Shown: positions 28,276 to 37,213 of the stretch, in pieces
Numbering within the stretch: position 1 is the first letter of the stretch
Layout of the letters: the number at the start of each line of letters is the position of its first letter
Assembly (NCBI RefSeq): GCF_002154725.1
Contig: NZ_MTAW01000036.1
Span: forward strand, 1-64,000
From: Nostoc sp. 106C
GTDB lineage: Bacteria; Cyanobacteriota; Cyanobacteriia; Cyanobacteriales; Nostocaceae
Reading direction: 5' to 3'
DNA: 64,000 nucleotides
Program-made: the position numbers and the translations under genes
Notes under the pieces: generated by a model
The model's input: only the letters and a program-made list of their open reading frames with translations
Told to the model about the DNA's origin: nothing
Databases searched by the model: none

Positions 28276-31200
28276 AGGCAGAGGAACACAAAGCTTGGGC
28301 TGAAAACCTCTTTGTTGGTGGTGGCGAGATAGGTGCATTGTTGAGATCGCACGATTGGTCACAAACGCCGCTAGGGGCTGTGGAAGCCTGGCCGGACAGC
28401 CTGAAAACGGCTGTGCAGATTCTGTTGACAGAACTCGATCGAGCCAAGCCGCCCGAAAAAACGCAGCTAGAATCCGATCTGCTGCTGGTTACCACATCAA
28501 CAGATGCCTTACGTCAAGCTGCCCAAGCCGATGCGTTTCGAGTCAAGCTCACCAATGCGCTACGTTTGCTGACTGATGCTAATGAGATTCAGGCGATCGC
28601 TGCCTGCATTTTAGGCGAGTCTCTAGACGCAAGCCGCGTCATTTACATTGAAGTGTTACCGGGCGGCAAAGAGGTTATCGTTCATAAAAACTACACGAAC
28701 GGTGTTGCCGAATTGAGCGGACTGTACCATCTAGAAGACTTTGGGCGCAACCTAACAGATGACCATCAAGCGGGGCAAACGGCGATCGTTCCTGATGTGG
28801 CAAACTACCCCAAATACACAGCCAGCCAGAAGGCAAGGTATCTAGCAATCGATATTGCCGCGCATATTGATGTGCCTCTGATCAAAAACAATCAATTTGT
28901 CGCCTTGCTAGCGGTGCATCAGGCAAACCCTCGCCCGTGGACGGAAGACGAGGTGAAACGAGTCGAGGAAACAGCAGAGCAGACATGGGCAGCCGTCGAG
29001 CGTGCCCGTGCCGAAGCAGCATCACGCCAGAGCCGCGCCGAACTCGAACGGCAACTGCGAAAGTTTGACGCGATCGTCGCTGCAATTCCCGATTTTGTTT
29101 ACACCTTTGATTTGGCGGGACGGTTCACCTATATCAGCCCGGCGTTGCTCAATCTTTGGCAGAAAACTGCGGATGAAGCTTTGGGAAAGAACTTTTTTGA
29201 ACTCGATTATCCAACCGATTTAGCGACCAGACTTCAGCAACAGATTCAACAGGTAATCGCCACGCGCCAGCCGCTCAAAGACGAAACACGCTACACTAGC
29301 GCCATCGGTACACGCGCTTATGAATACATTTTCGTGCCACTTTTGGGTATAAATGGCGCAGTAGAAGCAGTGGCAGGCGTAACGCGAGACATCACTGATC
29401 GCCAACGGGTAGAAGCAGCCTTGCGCCAAAGCGAGGAACAGACTCGGAATATTCTGGAGAGCATCGCCGAAGCTTTCTTTGCCCTGGATGAGAACTGGCG
29501 GTTTACTTACATGAATCCATCTGCCGAAACACTACTAGATCGCACTCCAGGCGATTTAGTTGGCAAGAATTTGTGGGTAGAATATCCAGGACTGATTGGC
29601 AATGAGTTGGCGCAGGTATACTGGAGCGCCATGCAAGATCGTGTGGCTGGGTCAATGACCGCGTTTTACCCGGATCACGATCGCTGGTACGAAGTTCGCA
29701 CCTACCCCGCTCCAAACGGTATCACCGTTTATTTCAGCAACATCACAGAGCGCAAACAAGCCGAACGACAAGTGGAGTTTTTGACCGAGTTAAGCCGAAG
29801 ACTCAGCACGGTGAAGGATGCGGTGGAAATTAACCGCATCGTCACGCGCGAAGTTGGAACGTTTTTGAACGGGCATCGCTGTTATTATCTCGATGTCACG
29901 CCGGGCGGCAGCCAGGTAACGGTTTTACCCGATTGGCGGCTCGACGGATCAGATCTTGCCGGAACTTATGACCTCGCCCTTTTCGGCGCGAAGGAATGGT
30001 GGGAAACAGCGGCACGTCAACCGTTCGGGATTGACGACGTGAACACACATCCGTGGACAAAGGATTTTGCGGACAATTACACGCTCATTAATCTGCAATC
30101 CTACGTCATCGCACCGTTTGTCCGTGAAGGGCGTTGGGTGGCTTCGATCGGAGTCAGTTCCGACAAGCCGCGCCATTGGACGGCGGATGAGATGTTGTTG
30201 TTAGAAAACGTTGCGGCGCGTGTCGCTCCGCTGATCGAACGCGCCCGCGCCGAAGCAGCTCTGCGCGACAGTGAAAACCGCTTCCGCATGGCGATCGAAG
30301 CAGCCCAATTAGGCACCTGGGACTGGAATTTCATTACCAACCAATTGATTTGGGATGAGGGTTGTAAAGCCATGTTTGGCTTACCACCAGAAGCCAACAG
30401 CAGCATTGAGGTCTTTTTTGCCGGACTGCACCCCGACGATCGCGAACGACTAGAACAGGTGCTGCAATGGACTTTGAATCCAAAAAGCAGCGGCAAGTAT
30501 GACGTAGAATATCGCACGATCGGGATTCAGGATGGAGTTGAACGGTGGATTGCGGCCAGAGGACAGGCTTACTTTGATGCTGCCGGCAATCCACAACGCT
30601 TTGTCGGCACTGTGCTCAATATCACTGAGCAAAAACGCATTCAGGCAGAACGAGAACAACTCCTTGCCCGCGAACAAGCTGCAAGAGAGGCAGCCGATCG
30701 CGCCAACCGGATCAAAGATGAGTTTTTGGCGGTACTGTCCCATGAATTGCGATCGCCTCTCAATCCGATATTGGGCTGGGCGCGCTTACTACAAAACGGC
30801 AACCTGAGCGAAGCCCGTAGAGTCGAAGCCTTAAAAACAATCGAGCGCAATGCCAATCTACAGACGCAACTAATCGAAGACTTGCTCGACATCTCCGGCA
30901 TCATGCAGGGCAAACTCAGCTTAACAGTGGCTCCGGTCAGTTTGATATTTGTGATTTCTGCCGCAGTTGAAACGGTGCGTTTGGCAGCAGAAGCAAGAAA
31001 TATTGCGATCGCTCTCGATCTTGACTCTGAGATCGCTCCGATTTCTGGCGATGCAGTCCGCTTGCAACAAGTGGTGTGGAATTTGCTTACCAATGCGGTG
31101 AAGTTCACACCCAACAGCGGACAAGTGACGGTTGAACTGCGGCAACTCGACGGGCTAGCTCAGATTCGGGTAATTGATACTGGCAAGGGCATCAATCCAC

Positions 31201-31850
31201 AGTTTTTGCCCCATGTATTTGAGTATTTTCGGCAAGAAGATAGCTCAACGACACGCAAATTTGGCGGGTTGGGGTTGGGGCTAGCGATCGTGCGGCAAAT
31301 TGTAGAAATGCACGGAGGCACGGTTACAGCAGAAAGTCAGGGTGAGAATCAAGGCGCAACCTTCATTGTGCAATTGCCCCTCATGCAGCAGACAACAGCG
31401 ATGCCTGAGGCAAGAGCAAAGCTCAACGCATCCGAGTCAATCCACACCCAGACAGAAGCAGAAGTGCCTTTAAACGGCGTTCAAATTTTGCTGGTGGATG
31501 ATGAGCCAGATACCCGCGAATTCCAAGCATTTGTGCTGTCACAAAGCGGGGCAAATGTAACAGATGTTGCTTCTGGCTTAGAAGCTTTGCAAGCTCTAGA
31601 GCAGTTCACTTTTGACGTGCTAGTGAGTGACATAGGCATGGCACAGATGGACGGCTATATGCTGATGCAGCAGATTCGCTCTCGCCCACCGAATCAAGGA
31701 GGAACCATTCGGGCGATCGCACTGACTGCTTATGCCGCAGAAATTGACCGAAAAAGAGCACTTCAGGTAGGATTTCAAACTCACATTACCAAACCTGTAG
31801 AGCCAGAGAAGTTAGTGAGGGCGATCGCAAACTTGCTAGAACGCAACTAA
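28272..31850 (+). CDS. Hybrid sensor histidine kinase (PAS/GAF, HisKA, HATPase, receiver)
   Basis: A 1192-residue protein from ATG 28272. It begins with a short DWSQTPLGAVEAWPDSL motif common at the front of PAS/GAF kinases. Then come, by eye, a GAF (about 90-250), a PAS (255-375), a PAS (380-495), a GAF (500-650) and a PAS (660-785). HisKA follows with the phosphorylated His in FLAVLSHELRSPLNPILGW, HATPase has NLLTNAVKFTP, DTGKGI and GLGLGLAIV, and a C-terminal receiver has LVDDEPDTRE, SDIGM and the Lys in HITKPVEP. No membrane segment was seen, so it is probably cytoplasmic. The gene is visibly richer in GC than its neighbours in parts. Confidence 0.93.
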   Translation: MKAEEHKAWAENLFVGGGEIGALLRSHDWSQTPLGAVEAWPDSLKTAVQILLTELDRAKPPEKTQLESDLLLVTTSTDALRQAAQADAFRVKLTNALRLLTDANEIQAIAACILGESLDASRVIYIEVLPGGKEVIVHKNYTNGVAELSGLYHLEDFGRNLTDDHQAGQTAIVPDVANYPKYTASQKARYLAIDIAAHIDVPLIKNNQFVALLAVHQANPRPWTEDEVKRVEETAEQTWAAVERARAEAASRQSRAELERQLRKFDAIVAAIPDFVYTFDLAGRFTYISPALLNLWQKTADEALGKNFFELDYPTDLATRLQQQIQQVIATRQPLKDETRYTSAIGTRAYEYIFVPLLGINGAVEAVAGVTRDITDRQRVEAALRQSEEQTRNILESIAEAFFALDENWRFTYMNPSAETLLDRTPGDLVGKNLWVEYPGLIGNELAQVYWSAMQDRVAGSMTAFYPDHDRWYEVRTYPAPNGITVYFSNITERKQAERQVEFLTELSRRLSTVKDAVEINRIVTREVGTFLNGHRCYYLDVTPGGSQVTVLPDWRLDGSDLAGTYDLALFGAKEWWETAARQPFGIDDVNTHPWTKDFADNYTLINLQSYVIAPFVREGRWVASIGVSSDKPRHWTADEMLLLENVAARVAPLIERARAEAALRDSENRFRMAIEAAQLGTWDWNFITNQLIWDEGCKAMFGLPPEANSSIEVFFAGLHPDDRERLEQVLQWTLNPKSSGKYDVEYRTIGIQDGVERWIAARGQAYFDAAGNPQRFVGTVLNITEQKRIQAEREQLLAREQAAREAADRANRIKDEFLAVLSHELRSPLNPILGWARLLQNGNLSEARRVEALKTIERNANLQTQLIEDLLDISGIMQGKLSLTVAPVSLIFVISAAVETVRLAAEARNIAIALDLDSEIAPISGDAVRLQQVVWNLLTNAVKFTPNSGQVTVELRQLDGLAQIRVIDTGKGINPQFLPHVFEYFRQEDSSTTRKFGGLGLGLAIVRQIVEMHGGTVTAESQGENQGATFIVQLPLMQQTTAMPEARAKLNASESIHTQTEAEVPLNGVQILLVDDEPDTREFQAFVLSQSGANVTDVASGLEALQALEQFTFDVLVSDIGMAQMDGYMLMQQIRSRPPNQGGTIRAIALTAYAAEIDRKRALQVGFQTHITKPVEPEKLVRAIANLLERN

Positions 31851-32171
31851 AGGACTTCCAACTTAAAAAATATCCTATCGCTTTGTTGGCAGGGAGCAGG
31901 GAGAAAGAATTAGGGACAAATCATTTGTATTAGGCATGAAGTGAAATGGTATAAGTCTTGATTTTATAGGGCAGCAAAGTATTTAATCGGGTCATATAGG
32001 AATCGGATTTGATTATTAGACCTATTGCATAAGTCAAAATTTTGAATATCAAACCACAGATAAACACAGATGAACACCGATAAATATCGGTGTTCATCTG
32101 TGTTTATCTGTGGTTCCTTTTTTGCTGATTAGCATTTTTGCAAGAAGTCTATTGAAAAAATCTAGGTATAG
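31851..32171. other. Spacer carrying a perfect palindrome
   Basis: A 321-base gap between the kinase and the convergent methyltransferase gene. Apart from the palindrome at 32052-32115 no gene or other structure is seen. Confidence 0.55.
32052..32115. repeat. Perfect 31-bp inverted repeat with a 2-base loop
   Basis: The left arm 32052-32082 begins AACCACAGATAAACACAGAT and the right arm 32085-32115 is its exact reverse complement, with only AA between. The arms themselves contain near-repeats (CACAGATAAA, CACAGATGAA). A degenerate relative occurs at 3559-3614. It could act as a bidirectional terminator between the convergent genes, but no T-run is at its end; a small mobile or palindromic repeat is more likely. 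Confidence 0.85.
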
Positions 32172-33017
32172 TTAGACTGCGTTTTTACGAGCAACAGCCA
32201 TGATGTGAGCACTCATTCCCAACACAGATGGTTCAGTTTCTAGCCAACGGATAGCTTCCAGAAGGCGATCGCGACGAACTGGCTCATTCCAATGTTCTTT
32301 AAAATTTTGTAGTAACCAGCCTGGCCCTTCAATAGCCAATGTACTTTGATAATATAAACCTGCTGCTTCAATCTCGGCTTTAAGTTCGTCAGGATGATGT
32401 AAAAAAGCTGTGGTGAAGTAAGCAGGATGATTATTTGGGTTGCGGTGTTGACCGTCAATTAAATCCTGTTGCACAATTTTCACAAATTCAGGGTCATCTA
32501 AATAACCTTGAAATAATCCATCTAAGGTCGAAGCAAAGCGAGAAATTCCCACAGCGAAGACAAAACCCCCACTTTTTAAAATGCGGTGAGCTTCACGCAG
32601 AGCCTGTATTCTATCTGTACGCTCAGTCAAGTGATATAAAGGCCCAAGTAGAAGAACAGCATCAACACTATCATCTGCCCGATTTAATTGACGAGCATCT
32701 CCAACTGCCAAACTAGCTAGAGGATAATTTGGTTGCGTTTGTGCAAAGCGTTGAGCTTGCTCAATGTGCATAGCAACCGCATCAATAAGATGAACTTCAT
32801 AGCCTTGTTGGGCAAGCCAGTAAGAATAAATACCAGCGCCACCACCAACATCAAAGATAACCGCAGGTGCAGCAGGTAGGTAACGGCTGAGAATTTCTTG
32901 GGTTCGAGCTAATTCCAGCACACCTGTACCTCGTGATAACCGCTCTTGCTCGTGGCCACTTCCGTAATGGATTAAAGCCTCATCTGAAAGCAGGCTATCA
33001 AAATCAGATAATGACAC
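32172..33017 (-). CDS. Class I SAM-dependent methyltransferase
   Basis: A 281-residue protein. Motif I is VIFDVGGGAGIYSYWLAQQG, followed by HLIDA (motif post I), DARQLNRADDSVDAVLLLGPLYH (motif II) and ILKSGGFVFAVGIS (motif III). This fits a Rossmann-fold small-molecule methyltransferase. The C-terminal half (HPAYFTTAFLHHPDEL) resembles other uncharacterised members; the substrate cannot be told. Confidence 0.87.
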   Translation of the reverse strand: MSLSDFDSLLSDEALIHYGSGHEQERLSRGTGVLELARTQEILSRYLPAAPAVIFDVGGGAGIYSYWLAQQGYEVHLIDAVAMHIEQAQRFAQTQPNYPLASLAVGDARQLNRADDSVDAVLLLGPLYHLTERTDRIQALREAHRILKSGGFVFAVGISRFASTLDGLFQGYLDDPEFVKIVQQDLIDGQHRNPNNHPAYFTTAFLHHPDELKAEIEAAGLYYQSTLAIEGPGWLLQNFKEHWNEPVRRDRLLEAIRWLETEPSVLGMSAHIMAVARKNAV

Positions 33018-33203
33018 TAGATTAATTCCTTAAATTACAGCTATAAATTATTCTCCCTCGCTCTGCTGCTGTACAGCGAACTTGACATAATTAGGGTTAA
33101 TGTATTCACCAATACCACCCCGTTCCTAGACGAGTCCTAGCTGACTCGTCTAGGTTGGGATGATTTACAACATTGAGAACTTACTGCGATCGCTCTACTT
33201 GAT

Positions 33204-33599
33204 TTAGTGATTCTTAAATTGTTCATCTACAGGAATTTTATAACCATCAGCAAGGCGATTGGTCATATTCGCAGTGGCAACGATCGCCAACAGTTCACCA
33301 AACATAGTATCGCTCATGCCTTTAGCACGTCCTGAGGCACTGTGTGAGGCAATGCAGTAATCACAGCTATTTGTTACACTCACGGCGATGTAAATTAGTT
33401 CGCGCATCAGTGGATCAATCTCACCAGGACTAGTCATCACTTCCTTGACTGCTTGCCAAGTGCGTTGCAGCGTTGGAGGATGATTGGCGATCGCTTTCCA
33501 AAAATTGTTGATATATTCAGTCTGGCGCGTGGCACGGATGTCGTCATATACAGCCCGCACTTCATCGCTAGCGTCTTCGTATTCGATTAGATTTGTCAT
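33204..33599 (-). CDS. Carboxymuconolactone decarboxylase/AhpD-like protein
   Basis: A 131-residue all-helical protein with CDYCIASHS, the CxxC-x3-H active site of AhpD-type thiol peroxidase partners, preceded by MRELIYIAVSVTNS. It probably has a disulphide-linked redox role; decarboxylase activity is less likely because of the CxxC. The start ATGACAAAT lies in the last unit of a run of TTTGTCA heptamers (minus strand ATGACAA), so the repeat provides the start codon. shc lies just upstream on the same strand. Confidence 0.85.
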   Translation of the reverse strand: MTNLIEYEDASDEVRAVYDDIRATRQTEYINNFWKAIANHPPTLQRTWQAVKEVMTSPGEIDPLMRELIYIAVSVTNSCDYCIASHSASGRAKGMSDTMFGELLAIVATANMTNRLADGYKIPVDEQFKNH

Positions 33600-33740
33600 T
33601 TGTCATTTGTCATTTGTCATTTGTCATTGGTCATTTGTCATTGGTCATTGGGCATTTGTCTTAGTTATTATTTCCCTCATCCCTCATCCCCCATTCCTTG
33701 TCCTCCTTGTCTCCCTTGTCTCCCCAATCCCTAGTCCCTA
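33593..33740. repeat. TTTGTCA heptamer run and C-rich low-complexity repeats
   Basis: Tandem TTTGTCA units with GGTCATT variants (33593-33660) are followed by CCCTCATCCCTCATCCCCCAT and CTCCTTGTCTCCCTTGTCTCCCC. This is a short tandem repeat spacer between shc and the AhpD-like gene. Confidence 0.8.
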
Positions 33741-35653
33741 GTTTTTAAAACTGAGCGATAGCGACCGAGTGCAATTAAAGGAAAATACTGTTGATAGAGG
33801 TGATATTTCAGATAAAAATGGCTGGGGAAGCCTGTACCTGTAAAGTCTGCCTCAAACCAAGTGCCATCAGGCTTTTGGGTTGTCAACAGGTAGCTAATTC
33901 CTTTTTCAATGGCATCAAGAGCGAATTTGTTAGTAGCTTCACCTGCTGCTATTAGCCCAATTAAAGCCCAAGCTGTTTGGGAAGCAGTACTAGTGCCTTG
34001 TCCTTTAAGGCTAGGATCGTCATAGCTGCGGCAAGTTTCACCCCAGCCACCATCAGGGTTTTGGCAACCAACTAACCAAGCTGCTCCCTTTTCGATACTA
34101 TTTTTTTGAGTTAGAGGCGCAACTAAAGCTAGAGCCGAGAGAACGCCACTGGTGCCATAAATATAATTTACTCCCCAACGACCAAACCAGCAGCCTTCGG
34201 GTTCTTGTTCGCGGAGAATGTAGGCGATCGCTTTTTCAAAATTCTGGGTATCTATTGATAGGTTACAAGCACCCAGCATTTCCAGTACCCTGGCGGTGAC
34301 ATCTGCTGTGTTCGGGTCAATCATGGCTTTTAAGTCGCCATAGGGTACAGCGTTGAGCCACTCTTGATCGTTGTCGAGGTCAAAAGCTGCCCAGCCACCA
34401 GGTTTACACTGCATGGAAGCAATCCAGTTCAATCCGCGGGCGATCGCTGCTTGCTTTAATTTTTCATTCGGGAGTTTCGCTTGATGTAGCGCCATCACCA
34501 CAACAGCAGAATCGTCTACATCTGGGTAAAAGCGATTGTCGAATTCAAATGCCCAAGCACCTGGTTTTCCTTGGCGATTTTTGACATTCCAATCACCATA
34601 ATCAAGAATTTGCTTGTTGATTAACCATTCTCCCGCTTGCACTACAGCAGGATCATCTGGAGCAAAACCAGAATCTACTAAAGCACGAATTGCCCAGGCT
34701 GTATCCCAAACTGGGGAAACACAAGGTTGGACGCAGTAGCTATCTGCGGTTTCAATCGCAAAGTTATCAACTGCTTTTAATCCCCGTTCTACAATTGGGT
34801 CGGCTGGGTCATAACCTAGACAGCGCAAAGCTAACAGAGAATTGAGCATGGCGGGAATAATCCCACCCCAATCACCTGTAGCTTCTTGGCGTTCGATAAT
34901 CCATTTTTCTGCGGCTTTGATGCTTTCGTCGCGGAAAGGAACGAAATTCAAGCTTTCTGCCAACTTAAATCCTTGATCGAGAGTGATAAATAAATCAGTC
35001 CAATTGCCACTACGAGGTAATTCCCACTGGACGCGATCGCGTCCTTCAGCATAAAGTTCGTCTACAGTAATAGCTGGGTCAATCTGAAACACAGGTTTAC
35101 TGTCACAGACAATCAACAGCGGTACAGTACTCGATCTCGCCCAACTCGACATTTCGTAGATATTGACGGGGAAAGCATTGGGCAGAAGCATAATCCAAGG
35201 CGGTAGTGAGGGAATGCCGCGCCAGTCATAGCATCCAATCAGGGCCAGGTGTAGCTTAGTAAAGATGCGAGTTTTACTGATGCCACCGCGTTGGAGAATA
35301 AAGGCTTTAGCCTTGAGCATTGCTGGATCGGTGGCGGGAACACCTAACAGTTTCAAAGCCATGTAAGCTTCCACCGAGGTACTCAGTTCTCCTCCATCCC
35401 CGTAAAACAGTTCCCAGCCTCCATGCTGCCGTTGTTGAGCACGCAGGTAGGTTTCAACTTTATGTAGGGGTCTGGTGCTTTCTGTTCCCCAAATTTTATG
35501 CAGAAGGACAGCTTCAGCAGTAATAGTGACATTAGATTCTAACTCTGCCCACCAGTAACCTGCCGGATTTTGAATTGACAGCAGATATTTTTGACTGGCT
35601 GCGATCGCCGCTGCGACTTGATTGACTGTTACCCTGTCTTGAGTTTGCATCAA
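33731..35653 (-). CDS. shc: Squalene-hopene cyclase
   Basis: Shc folds squalene into hopene/hopanol, the first hopanoid step, at the membrane. The 640-residue length is typical. The catalytic DxDD motif is DVDD at 378-381 and the QW repeats are spread along the protein (QNPDGGWGE, QKPDGTWFEA, QEPEGCWFGR). The divergent hpnB gene begins about 100 bases upstream of its start. It anchors a scattered hopanoid locus that extends to about 48.6 kb. Confidence 0.96.
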   Translation of the reverse strand: MMQTQDRVTVNQVAAAIAASQKYLLSIQNPAGYWWAELESNVTITAEAVLLHKIWGTESTRPLHKVETYLRAQQRQHGGWELFYGDGGELSTSVEAYMALKLLGVPATDPAMLKAKAFILQRGGISKTRIFTKLHLALIGCYDWRGIPSLPPWIMLLPNAFPVNIYEMSSWARSSTVPLLIVCDSKPVFQIDPAITVDELYAEGRDRVQWELPRSGNWTDLFITLDQGFKLAESLNFVPFRDESIKAAEKWIIERQEATGDWGGIIPAMLNSLLALRCLGYDPADPIVERGLKAVDNFAIETADSYCVQPCVSPVWDTAWAIRALVDSGFAPDDPAVVQAGEWLINKQILDYGDWNVKNRQGKPGAWAFEFDNRFYPDVDDSAVVVMALHQAKLPNEKLKQAAIARGLNWIASMQCKPGGWAAFDLDNDQEWLNAVPYGDLKAMIDPNTADVTARVLEMLGACNLSIDTQNFEKAIAYILREQEPEGCWFGRWGVNYIYGTSGVLSALALVAPLTQKNSIEKGAAWLVGCQNPDGGWGETCRSYDDPSLKGQGTSTASQTAWALIGLIAAGEATNKFALDAIEKGISYLLTTQKPDGTWFEADFTGTGFPSHFYLKYHLYQQYFPLIALGRYRSVLKTRD

Positions 35654-35750
35654 ATACTATTCCACCTCAACACCACAACGGTGAAAAATATTTTCCCATA
35701 ATCAGCAGACATAGTATCCTGTCTGAGGCATTGAGAATGGGCAACAAGTC

Positions 35751-36920
35751 ATGGTGGGATTTGTATTAGCGCTAACAGTTTTATCTTTAGTGATTTGGAT
35801 AGGATTACTGAGTTTACGGGGGCAGTTTTGGCGATCTGATCAGAAATTAGAAGCGACAGAAATACCGCTACGATCTTCGCCGAGGATTTGCGTGGTCATT
35901 CCGGCGCGTAACGAAGCTGATTTACTGCCAATCACTCTGCGATCGCTGCTAACTCAAGATTATCCTGGTGATTTTAACGTTTTTTTGGTAGACGACCGCA
36001 GCACCGACGGCACAGCCGATTTTGCGCAAGGGGTTGCTTGCGCCTTGAATAAACCCGAAAAATTGCATATTATTTCCGGCAAATCCCTAGCGCCTGGTTG
36101 GAGTGGCAAACTCTGGGCAGTTGAGCAAGGTATTCAAATAGCTACTGAATTTACACCTGATTATTTTTTACTTACAGATGCAGATATTGAACATGACTTG
36201 GGCAGTCTTCGCCGACTAGTAGCAAAAGCTGAACAAGAAGATTTAGACCTAGTTTCGGTGATGGTGCGCCTTAGATGCGAAAGCTTTTGGGAACGACTTT
36301 TAATTCCAGCTTTCGTCTTTTTCTTTCAAAAACTCTACCCTTTCCGCTGGGTTAATCATCCCAAAAATGCCACTGCTGCTGCTGCTGGCGGGTCTATTTT
36401 GATTCGCAAACAAGCACTTGAGCGCATTGGGGGAATTGCAGCGATTCGCCAAGCCTTAATTGATGATTGTGCCTTAGCTCATGCAGTCAAGTTAGGCAAA
36501 AATGGTAGAGGACATATTTGGCTAGGATTAAGTACTTTAACTCGGAGTTTACGTCCTTATACCACGCTAGATACAGTATGGGATATGGTGGCGCGTACTG
36601 CTTACACCCAACTAAATTATTCTCCATTGCTATTAGTTGGCACAGTCGTAGCTATGACTTTAATTTATTTAATTCCACCTGTCGCTGCTATTTTAGGTGG
36701 TTTGACAGGAAATTGGGCGATCGCTCTTGTTGGTTTATCTGCTTGGCTATTGATGACCTTAGCTTACTTTCCTACTATCCGCTTTTATAAATGTCCTCCC
36801 TGGCTAGCTTTTTGCCTACCTGCGATCTCTTTTCTTTATACATTAATGACCATAGATTCAGCTATACGTCACTGGCAAGGGCGCGGCGGTGCTTGGAAAG
36901 GTCGCGTTTACCCTGGTTGA
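35751..36920 (+). CDS. hpnB: Hopene-associated glycosyltransferase HpnB
   Basis: A 389-residue GT2-type enzyme with an N-terminal membrane helix (GFVLALTVLSLVIWIGLLSL), the nucleotide-sugar fold start RICVVIPARNEADLLPITL, DDRSTDGTAD, and a second acidic pair in LLTDADIEHD. Two to four membrane helices occupy the C-terminus. This matches the HpnB family found beside squalene-hopene cyclase genes; its true acceptor is not established. Divergent from shc, so they share a promoter region. Confidence 0.88.
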   Translation: MVGFVLALTVLSLVIWIGLLSLRGQFWRSDQKLEATEIPLRSSPRICVVIPARNEADLLPITLRSLLTQDYPGDFNVFLVDDRSTDGTADFAQGVACALNKPEKLHIISGKSLAPGWSGKLWAVEQGIQIATEFTPDYFLLTDADIEHDLGSLRRLVAKAEQEDLDLVSVMVRLRCESFWERLLIPAFVFFFQKLYPFRWVNHPKNATAAAAGGSILIRKQALERIGGIAAIRQALIDDCALAHAVKLGKNGRGHIWLGLSTLTRSLRPYTTLDTVWDMVARTAYTQLNYSPLLLVGTVVAMTLIYLIPPVAAILGGLTGNWAIALVGLSAWLLMTLAYFPTIRFYKCPPWLAFCLPAISFLYTLMTIDSAIRHWQGRGGAWKGRVYPG

Positions 36921-37213
36921 TTACAAGATGATATTCACTCGTAGGGGCACGGCACCGATAAAATGTCTGTTTTACCGAAAGTCTACGGATGCCGTACCCC
37001 TACCATCCATTTTGGTACGCTCGATGAATTCCTATTCACCAGTTCTTGTCATGCGCGTTATAGTTGCGGTTCGCTAAACAGCAATTCCTGGGATTTTTCT
37101 TCCACAAACTACCACGCACCAGTCGCTAAAAAAATTTATCGCCCTTCGCGCGAAAGGGTTAAGAAAGGAAAAGAAAACAAGGGTAGAGAGCTAAAGGGAA
37201 AGAGTGTAAAGTG
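36921..37213. other. Spacer with an inverted repeat
   Basis: GTAGGGGCACGGCA (36941-36954) and TGCCGTACCCCTAC (36990-37003) are inverted with one mismatch and a 35-base loop. It separates hpnB from the convergent caspase gene. No gene is seen in the rest. Confidence 0.55.
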
